The position numbers and the translations under genes are program-made. Positions 8,770 through 17,262 of a stretch of 64,000 nt of DNA are shown here, in pieces. The stretch's first letter is position 1, and each line of letters begins with the position of its first letter. Under the pieces are notes generated by a model that was not told the origin of the DNA, made no database searches, and worked only from the letters and a program-made list of their open reading frames with translations. The DNA is from Paenibacillus sp. (GTDB lineage: Bacteria; Bacillota; Bacilli; Paenibacillales; Paenibacillaceae). Where the stretch lies: NCBI GenBank assembly GCA_017512705.1, contig JAFWEX010000006.1:1-64000 (forward strand), in the 5' to 3' direction.

Positions 8770-9549
8770 ATGACAGAGCAAGAAGTGATTTTGCAGGAGT
8801 CGGAACGAATCGATGACCTGCTCTCCCACAATCTACGAATTATTCAAAGCGACGAAGTGTTTAGTTTTTCCATGGATGCTGTATTGTTAGCACGATTTGC
8901 TTCCGTACCGAAACGGGGGCGTGTTCTTGACCTGTGCACGGGGAACGGGGTAGTTCCTATTCTGCTGACAACGCGTACCCAGGCGAGCTTGGAGGGCATT
9001 GAAATTCAGCCGAGACTGGCTGATATGGCACGTCGCAGTGTACAACTAAATAATTTAGGTGAATCTGTTCTTATTCGTGAGGGAGATCTACGAGAATTGG
9101 TTAAAGAAACAGGACATGCTGTCTACGACGCCATTACAGTCAATCCTCCATACATGCCGCTTAATGGAAGTGATCTTAAGGCAAATACCCATCAAGCTAT
9201 GGCGCGTCATGAGATCGGATGTACTCTGGAGGAGGTTATTCAAGCATGTAATCGCCTTGTCCGTAATGGTGGCAAAGTATCGATGGTTCATAGGCCGCAG
9301 CGTCTAGGTGAAATCATATCTTTAATGCGAGAATACAAGCTTGAACCTAAGCGAATTCGTATGGTACATCCACGTGCTCATCTAGAGGCGAATATGGTGC
9401 TGATTGAAGCGATGAAGGATGGCAAGCCAGAAGTACGAATGCTGCCGCCACTTATTGTTTACAATGAACAAGGTAACTATTGTGATGAGATCATGGAAAT
9501 CTACTATGGTGATCAGCAGTCTGTACACAACAAGGAAGGAGGAAACTAG
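8770..9549 (+). CDS. yabB: tRNA1(Val) A37 N6-methyltransferase-like protein YabB
   Basis: 259 residues of a class I SAM-dependent methyltransferase. Motif I is VLDLCTGNGVVPIL and the N6-adenine catalytic motif is NPPYMP (about residues 127-132). Members such as E. coli TrmN6 methylate A37 of tRNA-Val; in B. subtilis YabB has the same role. The ATG follows CGGAGGATGAG. The stop is immediately followed by the rsmI start. The yazA (GIY-YIG) gene found between the two in B. subtilis is missing. Confidence 0.9.
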   Translation: MTEQEVILQESERIDDLLSHNLRIIQSDEVFSFSMDAVLLARFASVPKRGRVLDLCTGNGVVPILLTTRTQASLEGIEIQPRLADMARRSVQLNNLGESVLIREGDLRELVKETGHAVYDAITVNPPYMPLNGSDLKANTHQAMARHEIGCTLEEVIQACNRLVRNGGKVSMVHRPQRLGEIISLMREYKLEPKRIRMVHPRAHLEANMVLIEAMKDGKPEVRMLPPLIVYNEQGNYCDEIMEIYYGDQQSVHNKEGGN

Positions 9550-10434
9550 GTGGCACTACAGGTTCAAAAAAGTTTTAGTGAGCAGTCTGAGCATACAGGG
9601 AAGTTATACTTAGTTGGCACACCGATTGGAAATTTGGAGGATATGACCTTTCGAGCGATTAAGACATTGCAGAGCTGTGATATTATCGCTGCTGAAGACA
9701 CACGCCAAACCCGAAAGCTGCTCACCCATTTTGAAATTACGCCTTCCATGTTATTTAGCTATCATGAGCATAATAAGGCCGCAAGTGGTCCTGAATTGAT
9801 ACGCTATATAATAGAAGGAAAAAATTTGGCATTGGTTAGTGACGCCGGTCTGCCTGCGATTTCGGACCCTGGTTCTGATCTCGTACAACTTGCCATAGAA
9901 GCAGGAATTACAGTTATTCCGATCCCTGGACCAAATGCAGCACTATCAGCTCTGATTGTATCTGGATTACCTACGGAACGATTCACCTTTGGTGGCTTTC
10001 TGCCACGAGAGAAAAAAGATATGCGTAAGGTATTGGAATCTTTCAATGAATCGAATGGGACATTACTGTTTTATGAGTCTCCTCACCGAATTCGCAAAAC
10101 GTTATTGTACCTGGAGGAAATTCTGGGCGAACGTTCGATTGTACTGGCACGTGAGTTGACCAAGCGGCATGAGGAGTTTGTCAGAGGCACACTGAAGGAA
10201 TGTATGGATTGGTTAGAGGAGCACCCACCTTTGGGTGAATACTGTCTGTTGGTCGAAGGAATCAAAGAAGAAGAACGTAGGGCTGAACGAGAAGCCTGGT
10301 GGCAGGTTATGTCACTGGAGGAACATGTAAAACACTATGAAAATGAGGGAATCAGCCGAAAAGATGCGATGAAAAAAACAGCATCGGACCGCGGTTTAAC
10401 GAAACGGGATGTATATAATGCTCTAATCGGCTAG
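9550..10434 (+). CDS. rsmI: 16S rRNA (cytidine1402-2'-O)-methyltransferase
   Basis: 294 residues. A tetrapyrrole-methylase fold enzyme that adds the 2'-O-methyl to C1402 in the decoding centre of 16S rRNA. Family motifs are LVGTPIGNLEDMT, EDTRQTRKLL, VSDAGLPAISDPG and PGPNAALSALIVSG. The GTG start directly abuts the yabB stop and is preceded by AAGGAAGGAGG, so translation is likely coupled. Length is normal. Confidence 0.96.
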   Translation: MALQVQKSFSEQSEHTGKLYLVGTPIGNLEDMTFRAIKTLQSCDIIAAEDTRQTRKLLTHFEITPSMLFSYHEHNKAASGPELIRYIIEGKNLALVSDAGLPAISDPGSDLVQLAIEAGITVIPIPGPNAALSALIVSGLPTERFTFGGFLPREKKDMRKVLESFNESNGTLLFYESPHRIRKTLLYLEEILGERSIVLARELTKRHEEFVRGTLKECMDWLEEHPPLGEYCLLVEGIKEEERRAEREAWWQVMSLEEHVKHYENEGISRKDAMKKTASDRGLTKRDVYNALIG

Positions 10435-10512
10435 CTTATCACAGCAAGAACTCTGGAATGGTGAGATCTACCTGAAAATGGGCTTAAAACAAACCTTAAG
10501 ATAACCTTAAAA

Positions 10513-10562
10513 TGTAAAAAGAGCAGCACACCAATTTGTGAAAAATATGTGACTGCTCTTAA
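10513..10562 (-). terminator. terminator for abrB
   Basis: Read on the minus strand: AAGAGCAGTCACA, a loop, TGTG-CTGCTCTT, then TTTTACATTTT. It lies about 115 nt past the abrB stop. The + strand direction has no T-run, so it serves abrB rather than rsmI. Confidence 0.7.
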
Positions 10563-10674
10563 AAATAGTAAAAAAAAATACCCCCCAACGGTGAGTTCAC
10601 ACCGGGAAGGCAATGAAGAGATATAAAAAGGTTAGAATTAACGATTAGAATAATTTCATTATACCAGTTTCTTC

Positions 10675-10929
10675 TTATTTTGTCACAGGTGCAGGGATTT
10701 CGGAAATACATTCGTTACAAACGATTTTTCCTTTGAAGTACGTAACATTCTCTGCATTACCACAGAAGATACAAGCTGGCTCGTATTTTTTGAGCATAAT
10801 ACGCTCGCCATCAACGTAGATTTCCAAAGCATCTTTCTCACCAATACCAAGCGTACGGCGCAATTCGATTGGAATAACAACCCGTCCCAGTTCATCCACT
10901 TTTCTTACAATACCTGTTGATTTCATCAT
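10675..10929 (-). CDS. abrB: transition-state regulator AbrB with a Cys4 C-terminal tail
   Basis: 84 residues. Residues 3-50 (STGIVRKVDELGRVVIPIEL, then RRTLGI) are almost identical to the swapped-hairpin DNA-binding domain of B. subtilis AbrB, a repressor of stationary-phase genes during growth. The C-terminal half is different: CIFC, 14 residues, CNEC, a likely zinc ribbon in place of the B. subtilis multimerisation tail. ATGATG start; GAGAGGAG lies about 11 nt upstream. It is divergent from the HD gene across a region with exact Spo0A-box matches, which fits the known repression of abrB by Spo0A~P. Confidence 0.95.
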   Translation of the reverse strand: MMKSTGIVRKVDELGRVVIPIELRRTLGIGEKDALEIYVDGERIMLKKYEPACIFCGNAENVTYFKGKIVCNECISEIPAPVTK

Positions 10930-11258
10930 TATAATCAGTGCTCCTCTCAGCTAACTATCAGTGTCATTATTCGACATTATTTTATGTTTTATGGTACTCA
11001 TCATACCAACGTTTCCCAAAACAGTCAACCTTAAAATTAGCTTAAAATGTAAGATGTTTTCTTAAGTTTGCTGGTGGCAAGGGATTGAGTGCATTTTTTC
11101 GTATTTAAACATCATGGAGAGCTTTGTCGATTTGGAAAACGACAAAAGTACTTTATTCGACAAAAATCGTCAAATAATGTCGAAAACATGGCGAAAGTCG
11201 AAGTCAGACACGCTATCATGTAAGGACAAAGAGAACAATTAAAAAGGAGTGAACTAAA
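10930..11258. promoter_or_regulatory. divergent abrB/HD-protein control region with Spo0A-box-like sites
   Basis: Exact matches to the 0A box TGTCGAA (or its complement TTCGACA) occur at 10970-10976, 11156-11162 and 11178-11184; the last two form an inverted pair 15 bp apart. Near matches lie between and beside them (ATCGTCA near 11167, AGTCGAA near 11196). A further inverted repeat TTTGTCG/CGACAAA lies at 11123-11129 and 11140-11146. The box nearest abrB reads TGTCGAATAATGA on its coding strand, resembling the B. subtilis abrB promoter as I recall it. Binding is inferred from sequence only. Confidence 0.6.
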
Positions 11259-12536
11259 ATGGAACAACGTCTAACGGAAGAGAAGGTTTTTAAAGATCCG
11301 GTACATAATTACATTCATGTGCAGGAGCCCATTATATGGAAGTTGATCAATACACCTGAGTTTCAGCGACTCCGTCGAATTCGTCAATTAGGGACATCCT
11401 ATCTTACATTTCATGGGGCAGAACACAGTCGATTTTCCCATTCCCTGGGCGTATACGAAATTACACGTAAAATTATCTCCCAGTTTGAACGAAGTCATTA
11501 TTCGGACTGGCCAAGGGAAGAAAAGCTAGTGGCCTTATGTGCAGCTTTGCTTCATGATCTTGGACATGGACCGTTCTCTCATTCCATTGAAGAGGCCTTT
11601 GACATGAATCATGAAGATTGGACATGTCGCATTATCCAGGGTGATACCGAAGTAGGGGCAATTCTAAGACGGTATGCTCCTCATTTTGATGAAAAAGTAG
11701 CCTCTGTTATCCAGAAAACGTATGACAAACCTATTGTCGTGAATCTGGTAACTAGTCCGCTTGATGCTGACCGAATGGATTATCTCCTCAGGGATGCCTA
11801 TTTCACGGGAGTTAATTATGGTACGATCGACCTCGATCGAATCCTCCGGATGCTCCGCCCATTCCATGGAAGGATTGTAGTGAAAGAGTCCGGCATGCAT
11901 GCTGTGGAAGATTATCTGATGTCGAGGTACCAGATGTACTGGCAGATTTATTTCCATCCCGTGACGCGTAGCTCTGAGATTATACTGAGACAGATTTTTA
12001 AGCGAGCAAAAGAACTTGTGAAGCAAGACTTCTCATTCAAATTCATGGTGGAACCACTGCCGAAACTTTTTCAAGGTGAGATTTCAGTTCATGAGTATCT
12101 ACAGCTTGATGAATCGTTAATTCAGACAGCTTTTATGCAGTGGCGTAAAGAGGACGATGCTGTTCTGAGTGATCTGTGCGAGCGTTTTATGAATCGCAGG
12201 TTGTATAAGTATGTGGAACTCGAACAGATTGACCTGGCCATGGTTGAAGAAATACGGGAAGCTTTTGTGAAGGTAGGTCTAAACCCCGAATATGATCTCG
12301 AGATTGATTTCCCCACGGATAATCCGTATGATGTGTTTCGACCAGATCAATCCACAGATAAGCAGATACTTCTGCTTGATCGGCAGGACAAACTGCATGA
12401 GTTGTCAGAAGTGTCTGATATTGTTCGTTCAATCAGTGGACTTCAACTAGGCAAACATCATCTGTACTATCCGAAGAACAAGGTGGATGCCATTCTTCAT
12501 GAATTACCGTCTCATATCCGCCCCTATTTTTTGTAA
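11259..12536 (+). CDS. HD-superfamily phosphohydrolase (YwfO-like)
   Basis: 425 residues. The HD metal-site ligands are visible: EHSRFSHSLG (first His), LLHDLGHGPFSH (His-Asp pair, about residues 98-109) and DADRMDYLLRD (last Asp). The N-terminus KDPVHNYIHVQEPIIWKLI matches the YwfO group, relatives of dGTPases that hydrolyse nucleoside triphosphates. The substrate here is unknown. AAAAAGGAGTG precedes the ATG. It occupies the place between abrB and tatD where B. subtilis has metS, and shares a Spo0A-box-rich control region with abrB. Confidence 0.85.
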   Translation: MEQRLTEEKVFKDPVHNYIHVQEPIIWKLINTPEFQRLRRIRQLGTSYLTFHGAEHSRFSHSLGVYEITRKIISQFERSHYSDWPREEKLVALCAALLHDLGHGPFSHSIEEAFDMNHEDWTCRIIQGDTEVGAILRRYAPHFDEKVASVIQKTYDKPIVVNLVTSPLDADRMDYLLRDAYFTGVNYGTIDLDRILRMLRPFHGRIVVKESGMHAVEDYLMSRYQMYWQIYFHPVTRSSEIILRQIFKRAKELVKQDFSFKFMVEPLPKLFQGEISVHEYLQLDESLIQTAFMQWRKEDDAVLSDLCERFMNRRLYKYVELEQIDLAMVEEIREAFVKVGLNPEYDLEIDFPTDNPYDVFRPDQSTDKQILLLDRQDKLHELSEVSDIVRSISGLQLGKHHLYYPKNKVDAILHELPSHIRPYFL

Positions 12537-12884
12537 TGATGATGGACGCGACAGGTGATACATTTTAATATCAAAAGACTTTCTAAAAGAGCTATTAAAC
12601 ATGATACATTAATCTGCTTTAATGGGGAGTATGGGTAGATCGACATAATTTTGTAATTCACGTAGGGAAATATACAATTCTACACTCTATATACGCTATA
12701 CCTTGCTCTAGTTTTTTGTTTTCCTTCTATATATAGTAGTTTGAGTATCAAAAACAAAATTACAAAAATTCTCGATTGTCCCAACCCATTGATGATGAAA
12801 AAAATGAATTATTGACAATAAAATGAAATTTCAACGCATAAAAATACGTATTTGTCTTTCGACATGAAGGGAGAAACATAGACA
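12537..12884 (+). other. 348-bp AT-rich intergenic region before tatD
   Basis: No gene seen. TTGACA at 12812-12817 could be a -35 element, but the nearest -10 candidates (GCATAA, CATAAA) are poor. A TTCGACA heptamer, matching the Spo0A box, lies at 12858-12864 just before the tatD ribosome site; alone it may be chance. No terminator for the HD gene was recognised. Confidence 0.35.
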
Positions 12885-13652
12885 ATGTTATTTGATACCC
12901 ATACACATCTTGATGCACCACAATTCGACGAAGATCGAGAAGACGTTATTCAGCGTGCGGTTGAGTCCGGCGTTACTCGCATGATTAACATAGGCTTTAA
13001 TCGAGAGACCATACCAACGACGATGAAATTGGCTGAAACATATGACTTTATTTATGCAGCAGTTGGATGGCATCCAGTGGATGCGATCACTATGCAGGAG
13101 GGTGATCTGGAATGGATTGCGTCATTGTGCAAGCATGAAAAGGTAGTAGCGATCGGTGAAATTGGTCTGGACTATCATTGGGATACTTCACCCAAGGAGG
13201 TACAGCACCGCGTATTACGACAACAAATTGCATTGGCGCGTGAACTTGGTATGCCTATTGTCATCCATAATCGGGATGCACATGAAGATATAGTACGTAT
13301 TTTGCGTGAAGAAAAGGCTGGCGAGGTTGGCGGTGTGATGCATTCCTTCTCGGGGAGCTGGGAAACGGCGAAGATGTGTCTGGATTTAGGGTTCCATCTC
13401 TCTTTTGGAGGTCCGATCACTTTCAAAAATGCGAAGCAGCCAAAAGAGGTACTTGCCAAGGTTCCCATGGACCGTTTTTTCATTGAAACCGACTCACCTT
13501 ATCTGACGCCTCATCCATTTCGCGGAAAACGGAATGAAACAGCGCATGTACGTCTGGTAGCAGAAGCAGCAGCGGAAATAAAAGGGATTTCGGTAGAGGA
13601 AATAGCTGCAATTACAACCAAAAATGCCATGGAACGATTTGGGATACGATAA
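12885..13652 (+). CDS. tatD: TatD family metal-dependent deoxyribonuclease (YabD)
   Basis: 255 residues, a TIM-barrel amidohydrolase. The metal ligands are FDTHTHLD (His pair), GEIGLDYHW (Glu), VIHNRDAHED (His), MHSFSG (His) and ETDSPYL (Asp). TatD proteins are 3'-5' exonucleases on single-stranded DNA, implicated in repair. GAAGGGAGAAA precedes the ATG. In B. subtilis yabD also lies just before yabE. Confidence 0.94.
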   Translation: MLFDTHTHLDAPQFDEDREDVIQRAVESGVTRMINIGFNRETIPTTMKLAETYDFIYAAVGWHPVDAITMQEGDLEWIASLCKHEKVVAIGEIGLDYHWDTSPKEVQHRVLRQQIALARELGMPIVIHNRDAHEDIVRILREEKAGEVGGVMHSFSGSWETAKMCLDLGFHLSFGGPITFKNAKQPKEVLAKVPMDRFFIETDSPYLTPHPFRGKRNETAHVRLVAEAAAEIKGISVEEIAAITTKNAMERFGIR

Positions 13653-13896
13653 GAAATCGAGTAAACCAGGTGAAAAAGGGAGTTAAAGAGAGGTAATTTG
13701 CTCTTTGATTCAAATAATTAAAGAATATTACAATATTTTAACCAAATATTTAGAAAAACGTACTTGATCCATGCTTTACAACATGCATCAAAACAGGATA
13801 TCATCTTTTCAGTGAATTGTTGTGCGGAAAATTGGACAGATGTTCGGGGGATGAACAAAGGGACACTTTCCGATAAGACAACATTACTTTCATGAA

Positions 13897-14183
13897 TCAA
13901 TCTCGCTGAATCTCTGTTAACGGAGAGCGGGGGAACCAATAGGGCTTAAACACCGGTGATTGCAGCCGGTGCGCATCGTTCACTGACCCAAAAGCAGTGG
14001 ATCGTTCTGCGAAGCCATATTTGATTTCTTCTTTGGGTCTCGGGGTGAATTCAAGGGTATCCGCCATGAGCGGGTGACCTAAGATAGGGCGGCTCTCTTT
14101 CGCCCGAACCCGACAGCTAACCTCGCAAGCGGAAAAAGAGAGGCAACCTCGTGCATGAATTTCCGAAATTCAAATCATTCGGA
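13897..14183 (+). ncRNA. cyclic di-AMP riboswitch (ydaO-yuaA type)
   Basis: The conserved ydaO-yuaA aptamer blocks appear in order: CTCGCTGAATCTCTG, AGAGCGGGGGAACCAATA, TTTGGGTCTCGGGGTGAAT, GAGCGGGTGACCTAAG, TTTCGCCCGAACCCGACAG and CTAACCTCGCAAGCGG. These line up with the B. subtilis ydaO element from memory. The arm between the second and third blocks (about 13945-14040) is enlarged, with its own CACCGG/CCGGTG hairpin and a GACCCAAA/TTTGGGTC closing stem. In known cases c-di-AMP binding favours termination. It controls yabE, a cell-wall gene, the usual class of target. The 5' boundary is approximate. Confidence 0.93.
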
Positions 14184-14226
14184 AGCCACGAAAGGGTCTC
14201 TTACACTCTTTCTTTGGCTTTTTTTG
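14184..14226 (+). terminator. expression-platform terminator of the c-di-AMP riboswitch
   Basis: Stem GCCA-C-GAAAG with CTTTC-TT-TGGC, followed by TTTTTTTGTTTT. It lies between the aptamer and yabE, so transcripts must read through it. A separate hairpin TTCCGAA/TTCGGAA at 14161-14182 lies just before it and may take part in switching. Confidence 0.8.
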
Positions 14227-14415
14227 TTTTGAATAAAAGAAATATTGTCATCATACGGTAAGTATTCAGGAAGATGACATCATGTTACGAAGAGGGGTTC
14301 ATGGTGCAGAACTGGTCATTACCTCTGATCCATGTTCTGTAGAAAAATTGGTATAGTCGCGTCAAAAACATCATGCATTACTTTAGACGGCGAGGCTATG
14401 AAGGAGGACGGAGAA

Positions 14416-15597
14416 GTGGGCATATTCCAACCAGAAGAGACCCATGAGTCACGATCATCCAGTAAGTCTTTCGCGTTACGGTGGAAGCATGAGAACTTGC
14501 GTCAAATGGCATTGATCGCGATATTCTCAATTGCGCTTGCAATCATGATCTTGTTAGTCGTTTACGGTCAGGCCGGGAAGCAGATTTCACTGGTTATTGA
14601 CGGCAAAGCTCAAGTGGTAGAGACTCGTACAGGAATGCTTCAGGAAATGCTGGAGGAGCAGTCAATCACAGTCAGCCCTCACGACAAGGTATCCATGCCC
14701 ATGAATGGGGCGATTGCAGATGGAGACCGAATCGTTATTGAGCGGGCCGTTCCAGTTAAGATTACGGCAGACGGAGACACCAAGACTCTGTATACAACCG
14801 ATTCATCGGTACAAGATGTAATTCAGCAATCAGGCATTGAAGTTGCAAATCAAGATAAAGTGTTTCCAGCGCTCGAAACTGCGATTAAAGCGGACATGAA
14901 GATTCGTGTAGTGCGTGTAACAAAGCGTACAGTCGATGTGAAACAACCGATTGCTTACAAAGTTATTAAAACGGCAGATCCTAGTTTGTTCAAAGGGGAT
15001 AACCGTGTTGTTGTGAACGGTAAAGAAGGAACACTGGTGCAGCATATTGAAAAGGTGTTTCAGGATGGAGAACTTGTCTCCAAAAAAATGGTGGGCAAAA
15101 CGATCGCGAATAATCGTGTAGATAAGGTCATCGCGGTTGGTACGAAAGCCAAACCAGTAGTGAAAGAACCAGAGGTTCAATTGGTATCGGCCAAAACCTC
15201 AACCAGCAAAGCAACAACAACGAACTCGAAGAAAACATCTGCCTCGGGCAGCAAAGTGATAACAGTCTCTGGGACTTCTTTTAAATATTCGAAAGTTCTA
15301 AAAAATGTATCCATGACAGCCTACTCTTCTGAAGAGCCGGGTATTGGTACAAAAACAGCATCTGGTACTCGTGTAACGGAAGGGCGCACCATTGCGGTTG
15401 ATCCCAAGGTTATTCCAATCGGCTGGTGGGTATACATCGAAGGCCTCGGATTCCGTCGCGCAGAAGATACAGGTGGTGCGATCAAAGGTAATAAAATCGA
15501 CGTTTATTTTGATAGTGTGAAGCATGCCCTGAATTTTGGACGTAAAAAAGGAAAAACGGTCTATGTTATCGGTCCGGTGAAGCCTGAAGCGAACTAA
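14416..15597 (+). CDS. yabE: YabE: G5/3D-domain cell-wall protein
   Basis: 393 residues. A cytoplasmic N-terminus of about 35 residues, one membrane segment (about 38-58), two DUF348 repeats (about 60-170), a G5 domain (about 175-255), a Ser/Thr/Lys linker, then a C-terminal 3D domain (YSSEEPGIGTKTASGT, AEDTGGAIKGNKIDVYF). The 3D domain resembles lytic transglycosylases, so it probably cuts peptidoglycan outside the membrane, like Rpf/Sps proteins. GTG 14416 is chosen because AAGGAGG (14401-14407) lies 8 nt before it; an ATG at 14332 lacks a site. It is controlled by the upstream riboswitch. Confidence 0.93.
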   Translation: MGIFQPEETHESRSSSKSFALRWKHENLRQMALIAIFSIALAIMILLVVYGQAGKQISLVIDGKAQVVETRTGMLQEMLEEQSITVSPHDKVSMPMNGAIADGDRIVIERAVPVKITADGDTKTLYTTDSSVQDVIQQSGIEVANQDKVFPALETAIKADMKIRVVRVTKRTVDVKQPIAYKVIKTADPSLFKGDNRVVVNGKEGTLVQHIEKVFQDGELVSKKMVGKTIANNRVDKVIAVGTKAKPVVKEPEVQLVSAKTSTSKATTTNSKKTSASGSKVITVSGTSFKYSKVLKNVSMTAYSSEEPGIGTKTASGTRVTEGRTIAVDPKVIPIGWWVYIEGLGFRRAEDTGGAIKGNKIDVYFDSVKHALNFGRKKGKTVYVIGPVKPEAN

Positions 15598-15661
15598 AAT
15601 CGTTTTACTTTGAATTGGGAATGCTATAAAATAAATGCATGATGGATTCATGCGGAATATG

Positions 15662-15728
15662 CGGCGGAGGGGTCTGAATTCAGTCTCCTCCGCCGTTTGG
15701 CTGAGAAGAGGATATTCCTCTTCTTTTT
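15662..15728 (+). terminator. tandem hairpins ending yabE
   Basis: First hairpin: CGGCGGAGG with CCTCCGCCG (15662-15670/15687-15695) around a palindromic CTGAATTCAG, with only a short GTTT tail. Second hairpin: GAAGAGGA-TAT-TCCTCTTC (15705-15723) followed by TTTTT, a proper intrinsic terminator. Confidence 0.85.
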
Positions 15729-15752
15729 GCGTTAGAAAGGAAGTAATGGAAC

Positions 15753-16298
15753 ATGATAAAAGAAGTTATCGTTGTAGAGGGCCGAGATGACACAGTAGCG
15801 ATTCGCAGAGCAGTTGAAGCAGACACCATTGAAACGGGAGGCTCTGCTATTAATCAGCGTATATTGAAACGAATTGCGCTCGCTCAGGAGCGACGTGGTG
15901 TCATCATATTGACAGACCCGGATCATGCGGGAGAGCGTATCCGTAAAATCATTGCCAACAAGATCCCTGGTTGCAAGCATGCCTTTATCCCAGAGGCAGA
16001 TGCAACGCGCAAAGGAGATATCGGGGTTGAGAATGCTTCACCAGAAGCCATCCGTCATGCATTAGCTCGTGTACACACCTCCTATGAAGGTGCTCCTAGC
16101 CTCATTGATTGGGAGGATCTGATTGAGGCAGGTTTGATTGTACACCCACAGGCGGCTGCACGCCGCATGGAGATGGGCAATCTACTGGGAATCGGTTATT
16201 GTAACGGGAAGCAATTCCACAAACGGCTCAGTGTATTCCAGATTACCAGAGAAGAGTTCTCCGCTGCATTAGCGCAAATTGAACGTGAAGGAATGTGA
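15753..16298 (+). CDS. rnmV: ribonuclease M5
   Basis: 181 residues. Matures 5S rRNA in low-GC Gram-positives. The TOPRIM domain is evident at the N-terminus: [14 protein letters not shown] with its catalytic Glu, and [12 protein letters not shown] with the DxD-type metal site (about residues 52-63). GAAAGGAAG lies 12-14 nt before the ATG. It ends 4 nt before rsmA, a pairing conserved in B. subtilis (rnmV-ksgA). Confidence 0.96.
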   Translation: MIKEVIVVEGRDDTVAIRRAVEADTIETGGSAINQRILKRIALAQERRGVIILTDPDHAGERIRKIIANKIPGCKHAFIPEADATRKGDIGVENASPEAIRHALARVHTSYEGAPSLIDWEDLIEAGLIVHPQAAARRMEMGNLLGIGYCNGKQFHKRLSVFQITREEFSAALAQIEREGM

Positions 16299-16302
16299 GT
16301 AT

Positions 16303-17205
16303 ATGAAGGATATGGAGCAAACCATTGAAATAGCAACACCGAAGCGTACTAAAGAAATTATTCAAAAGCATGGATTCTCCTTCAAGAAAAGTCTGGGTCA
16401 GAATTTTCTGATTGATCAAAACATATTGAACAAAATAGTTGGTGCAGCCGATCTGGATGAATCCAAGGGGGCGTTAGAGATTGGCCCGGGTATTGGAGCC
16501 CTTACGGAGCGTCTGGCGCGTGTAGCAGGACCTGTTACAGCCGTCGAGATTGACCAGCGCTTGCTGCCGATTCTCGGAGAGGTGATGGAGCCGTATCCAA
16601 ACGTACGCGTGCATCACGGAGATGTGCTTAAGCTGGATCTGGCGGAGCTTTTTACCACAGACTTTGCTTCGGTTGATAAAGTCAGTGTTGTAGCGAATCT
16701 GCCCTATTATGTAACGACACCAATCATGATGAAACTGCTGGAAGAGAAACTGCCGGTAGATAGTATCGTGGTGATGATACAAAAGGAAGTGGCTGAGCGC
16801 ATGGCAGCTGCACCAGGCTCCAAGGATTATGGCAGTTTAAGCATCGCCGTGCAGTACTACAGTATGCCAGAACTGGTCTGTGTGGTGCCGCCTACAGTAT
16901 TTATTCCGCAGCCGAATGTAGAATCGGCTGTAATCAAGCTGAAGGTGCGAGAGCAACCTCCAGTGCAGGTTCCAAGCGAAGAACACTATTTCGAGGTCGT
17001 ACAGGCTTCTTTTGCCCACCGGAGAAAAACAATCTCCAACAACCTCAAGGCTCGCTTCTTCACGAAGGAGAATAGAGAACAGGCCGACCAGCTGCTGGAG
17101 CAGGCAGGTATCCAGCCTTCAAGACGCGGTGAAACATTAAGTTTGCAGGAGTATGCAACTCTCAGCACAGTGATGTGGGAAGCTGGAGTTCGCGGCGGGC
17201 TATAA
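16303..17205 (+). CDS. rsmA: 16S rRNA dimethyladenosine transferase KsgA
   Basis: 300 residues. Dimethylates A1518 and A1519 of 16S rRNA. Visible are [11 protein letters not shown], the SAM-binding [27 protein letters not shown] and the catalytic NLPYYVTTP motif. ATG 16303 is preferred because GAAGGA lies 10 nt upstream; a second ATG at 16312 is too close to its own GAAGGA, and a TTG at 16279 would overlap rnmV. Length and order match B. subtilis. Confidence 0.97.
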   Translation: MKDMEQTIEIATPKRTKEIIQKHGFSFKKSLGQNFLIDQNILNKIVGAADLDESKGALEIGPGIGALTERLARVAGPVTAVEIDQRLLPILGEVMEPYPNVRVHHGDVLKLDLAELFTTDFASVDKVSVVANLPYYVTTPIMMKLLEEKLPVDSIVVMIQKEVAERMAAAPGSKDYGSLSIAVQYYSMPELVCVVPPTVFIPQPNVESAVIKLKVREQPPVQVPSEEHYFEVVQASFAHRRKTISNNLKARFFTKENREQADQLLEQAGIQPSRRGETLSLQEYATLSTVMWEAGVRGGL

Positions 17206-17262
17206 TTTCAATGAACCAATCCGGGTCTCTGCCCATACGATGGGGTAGAGGTGATAATGGTG

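Noticed and set aside
12858..12864. Single TTCGACA (Spo0A box match) before tatD
   Set aside because: An isolated 7-mer is expected by chance about every 8 kb on two strands, and it lies next to the ribosome site.
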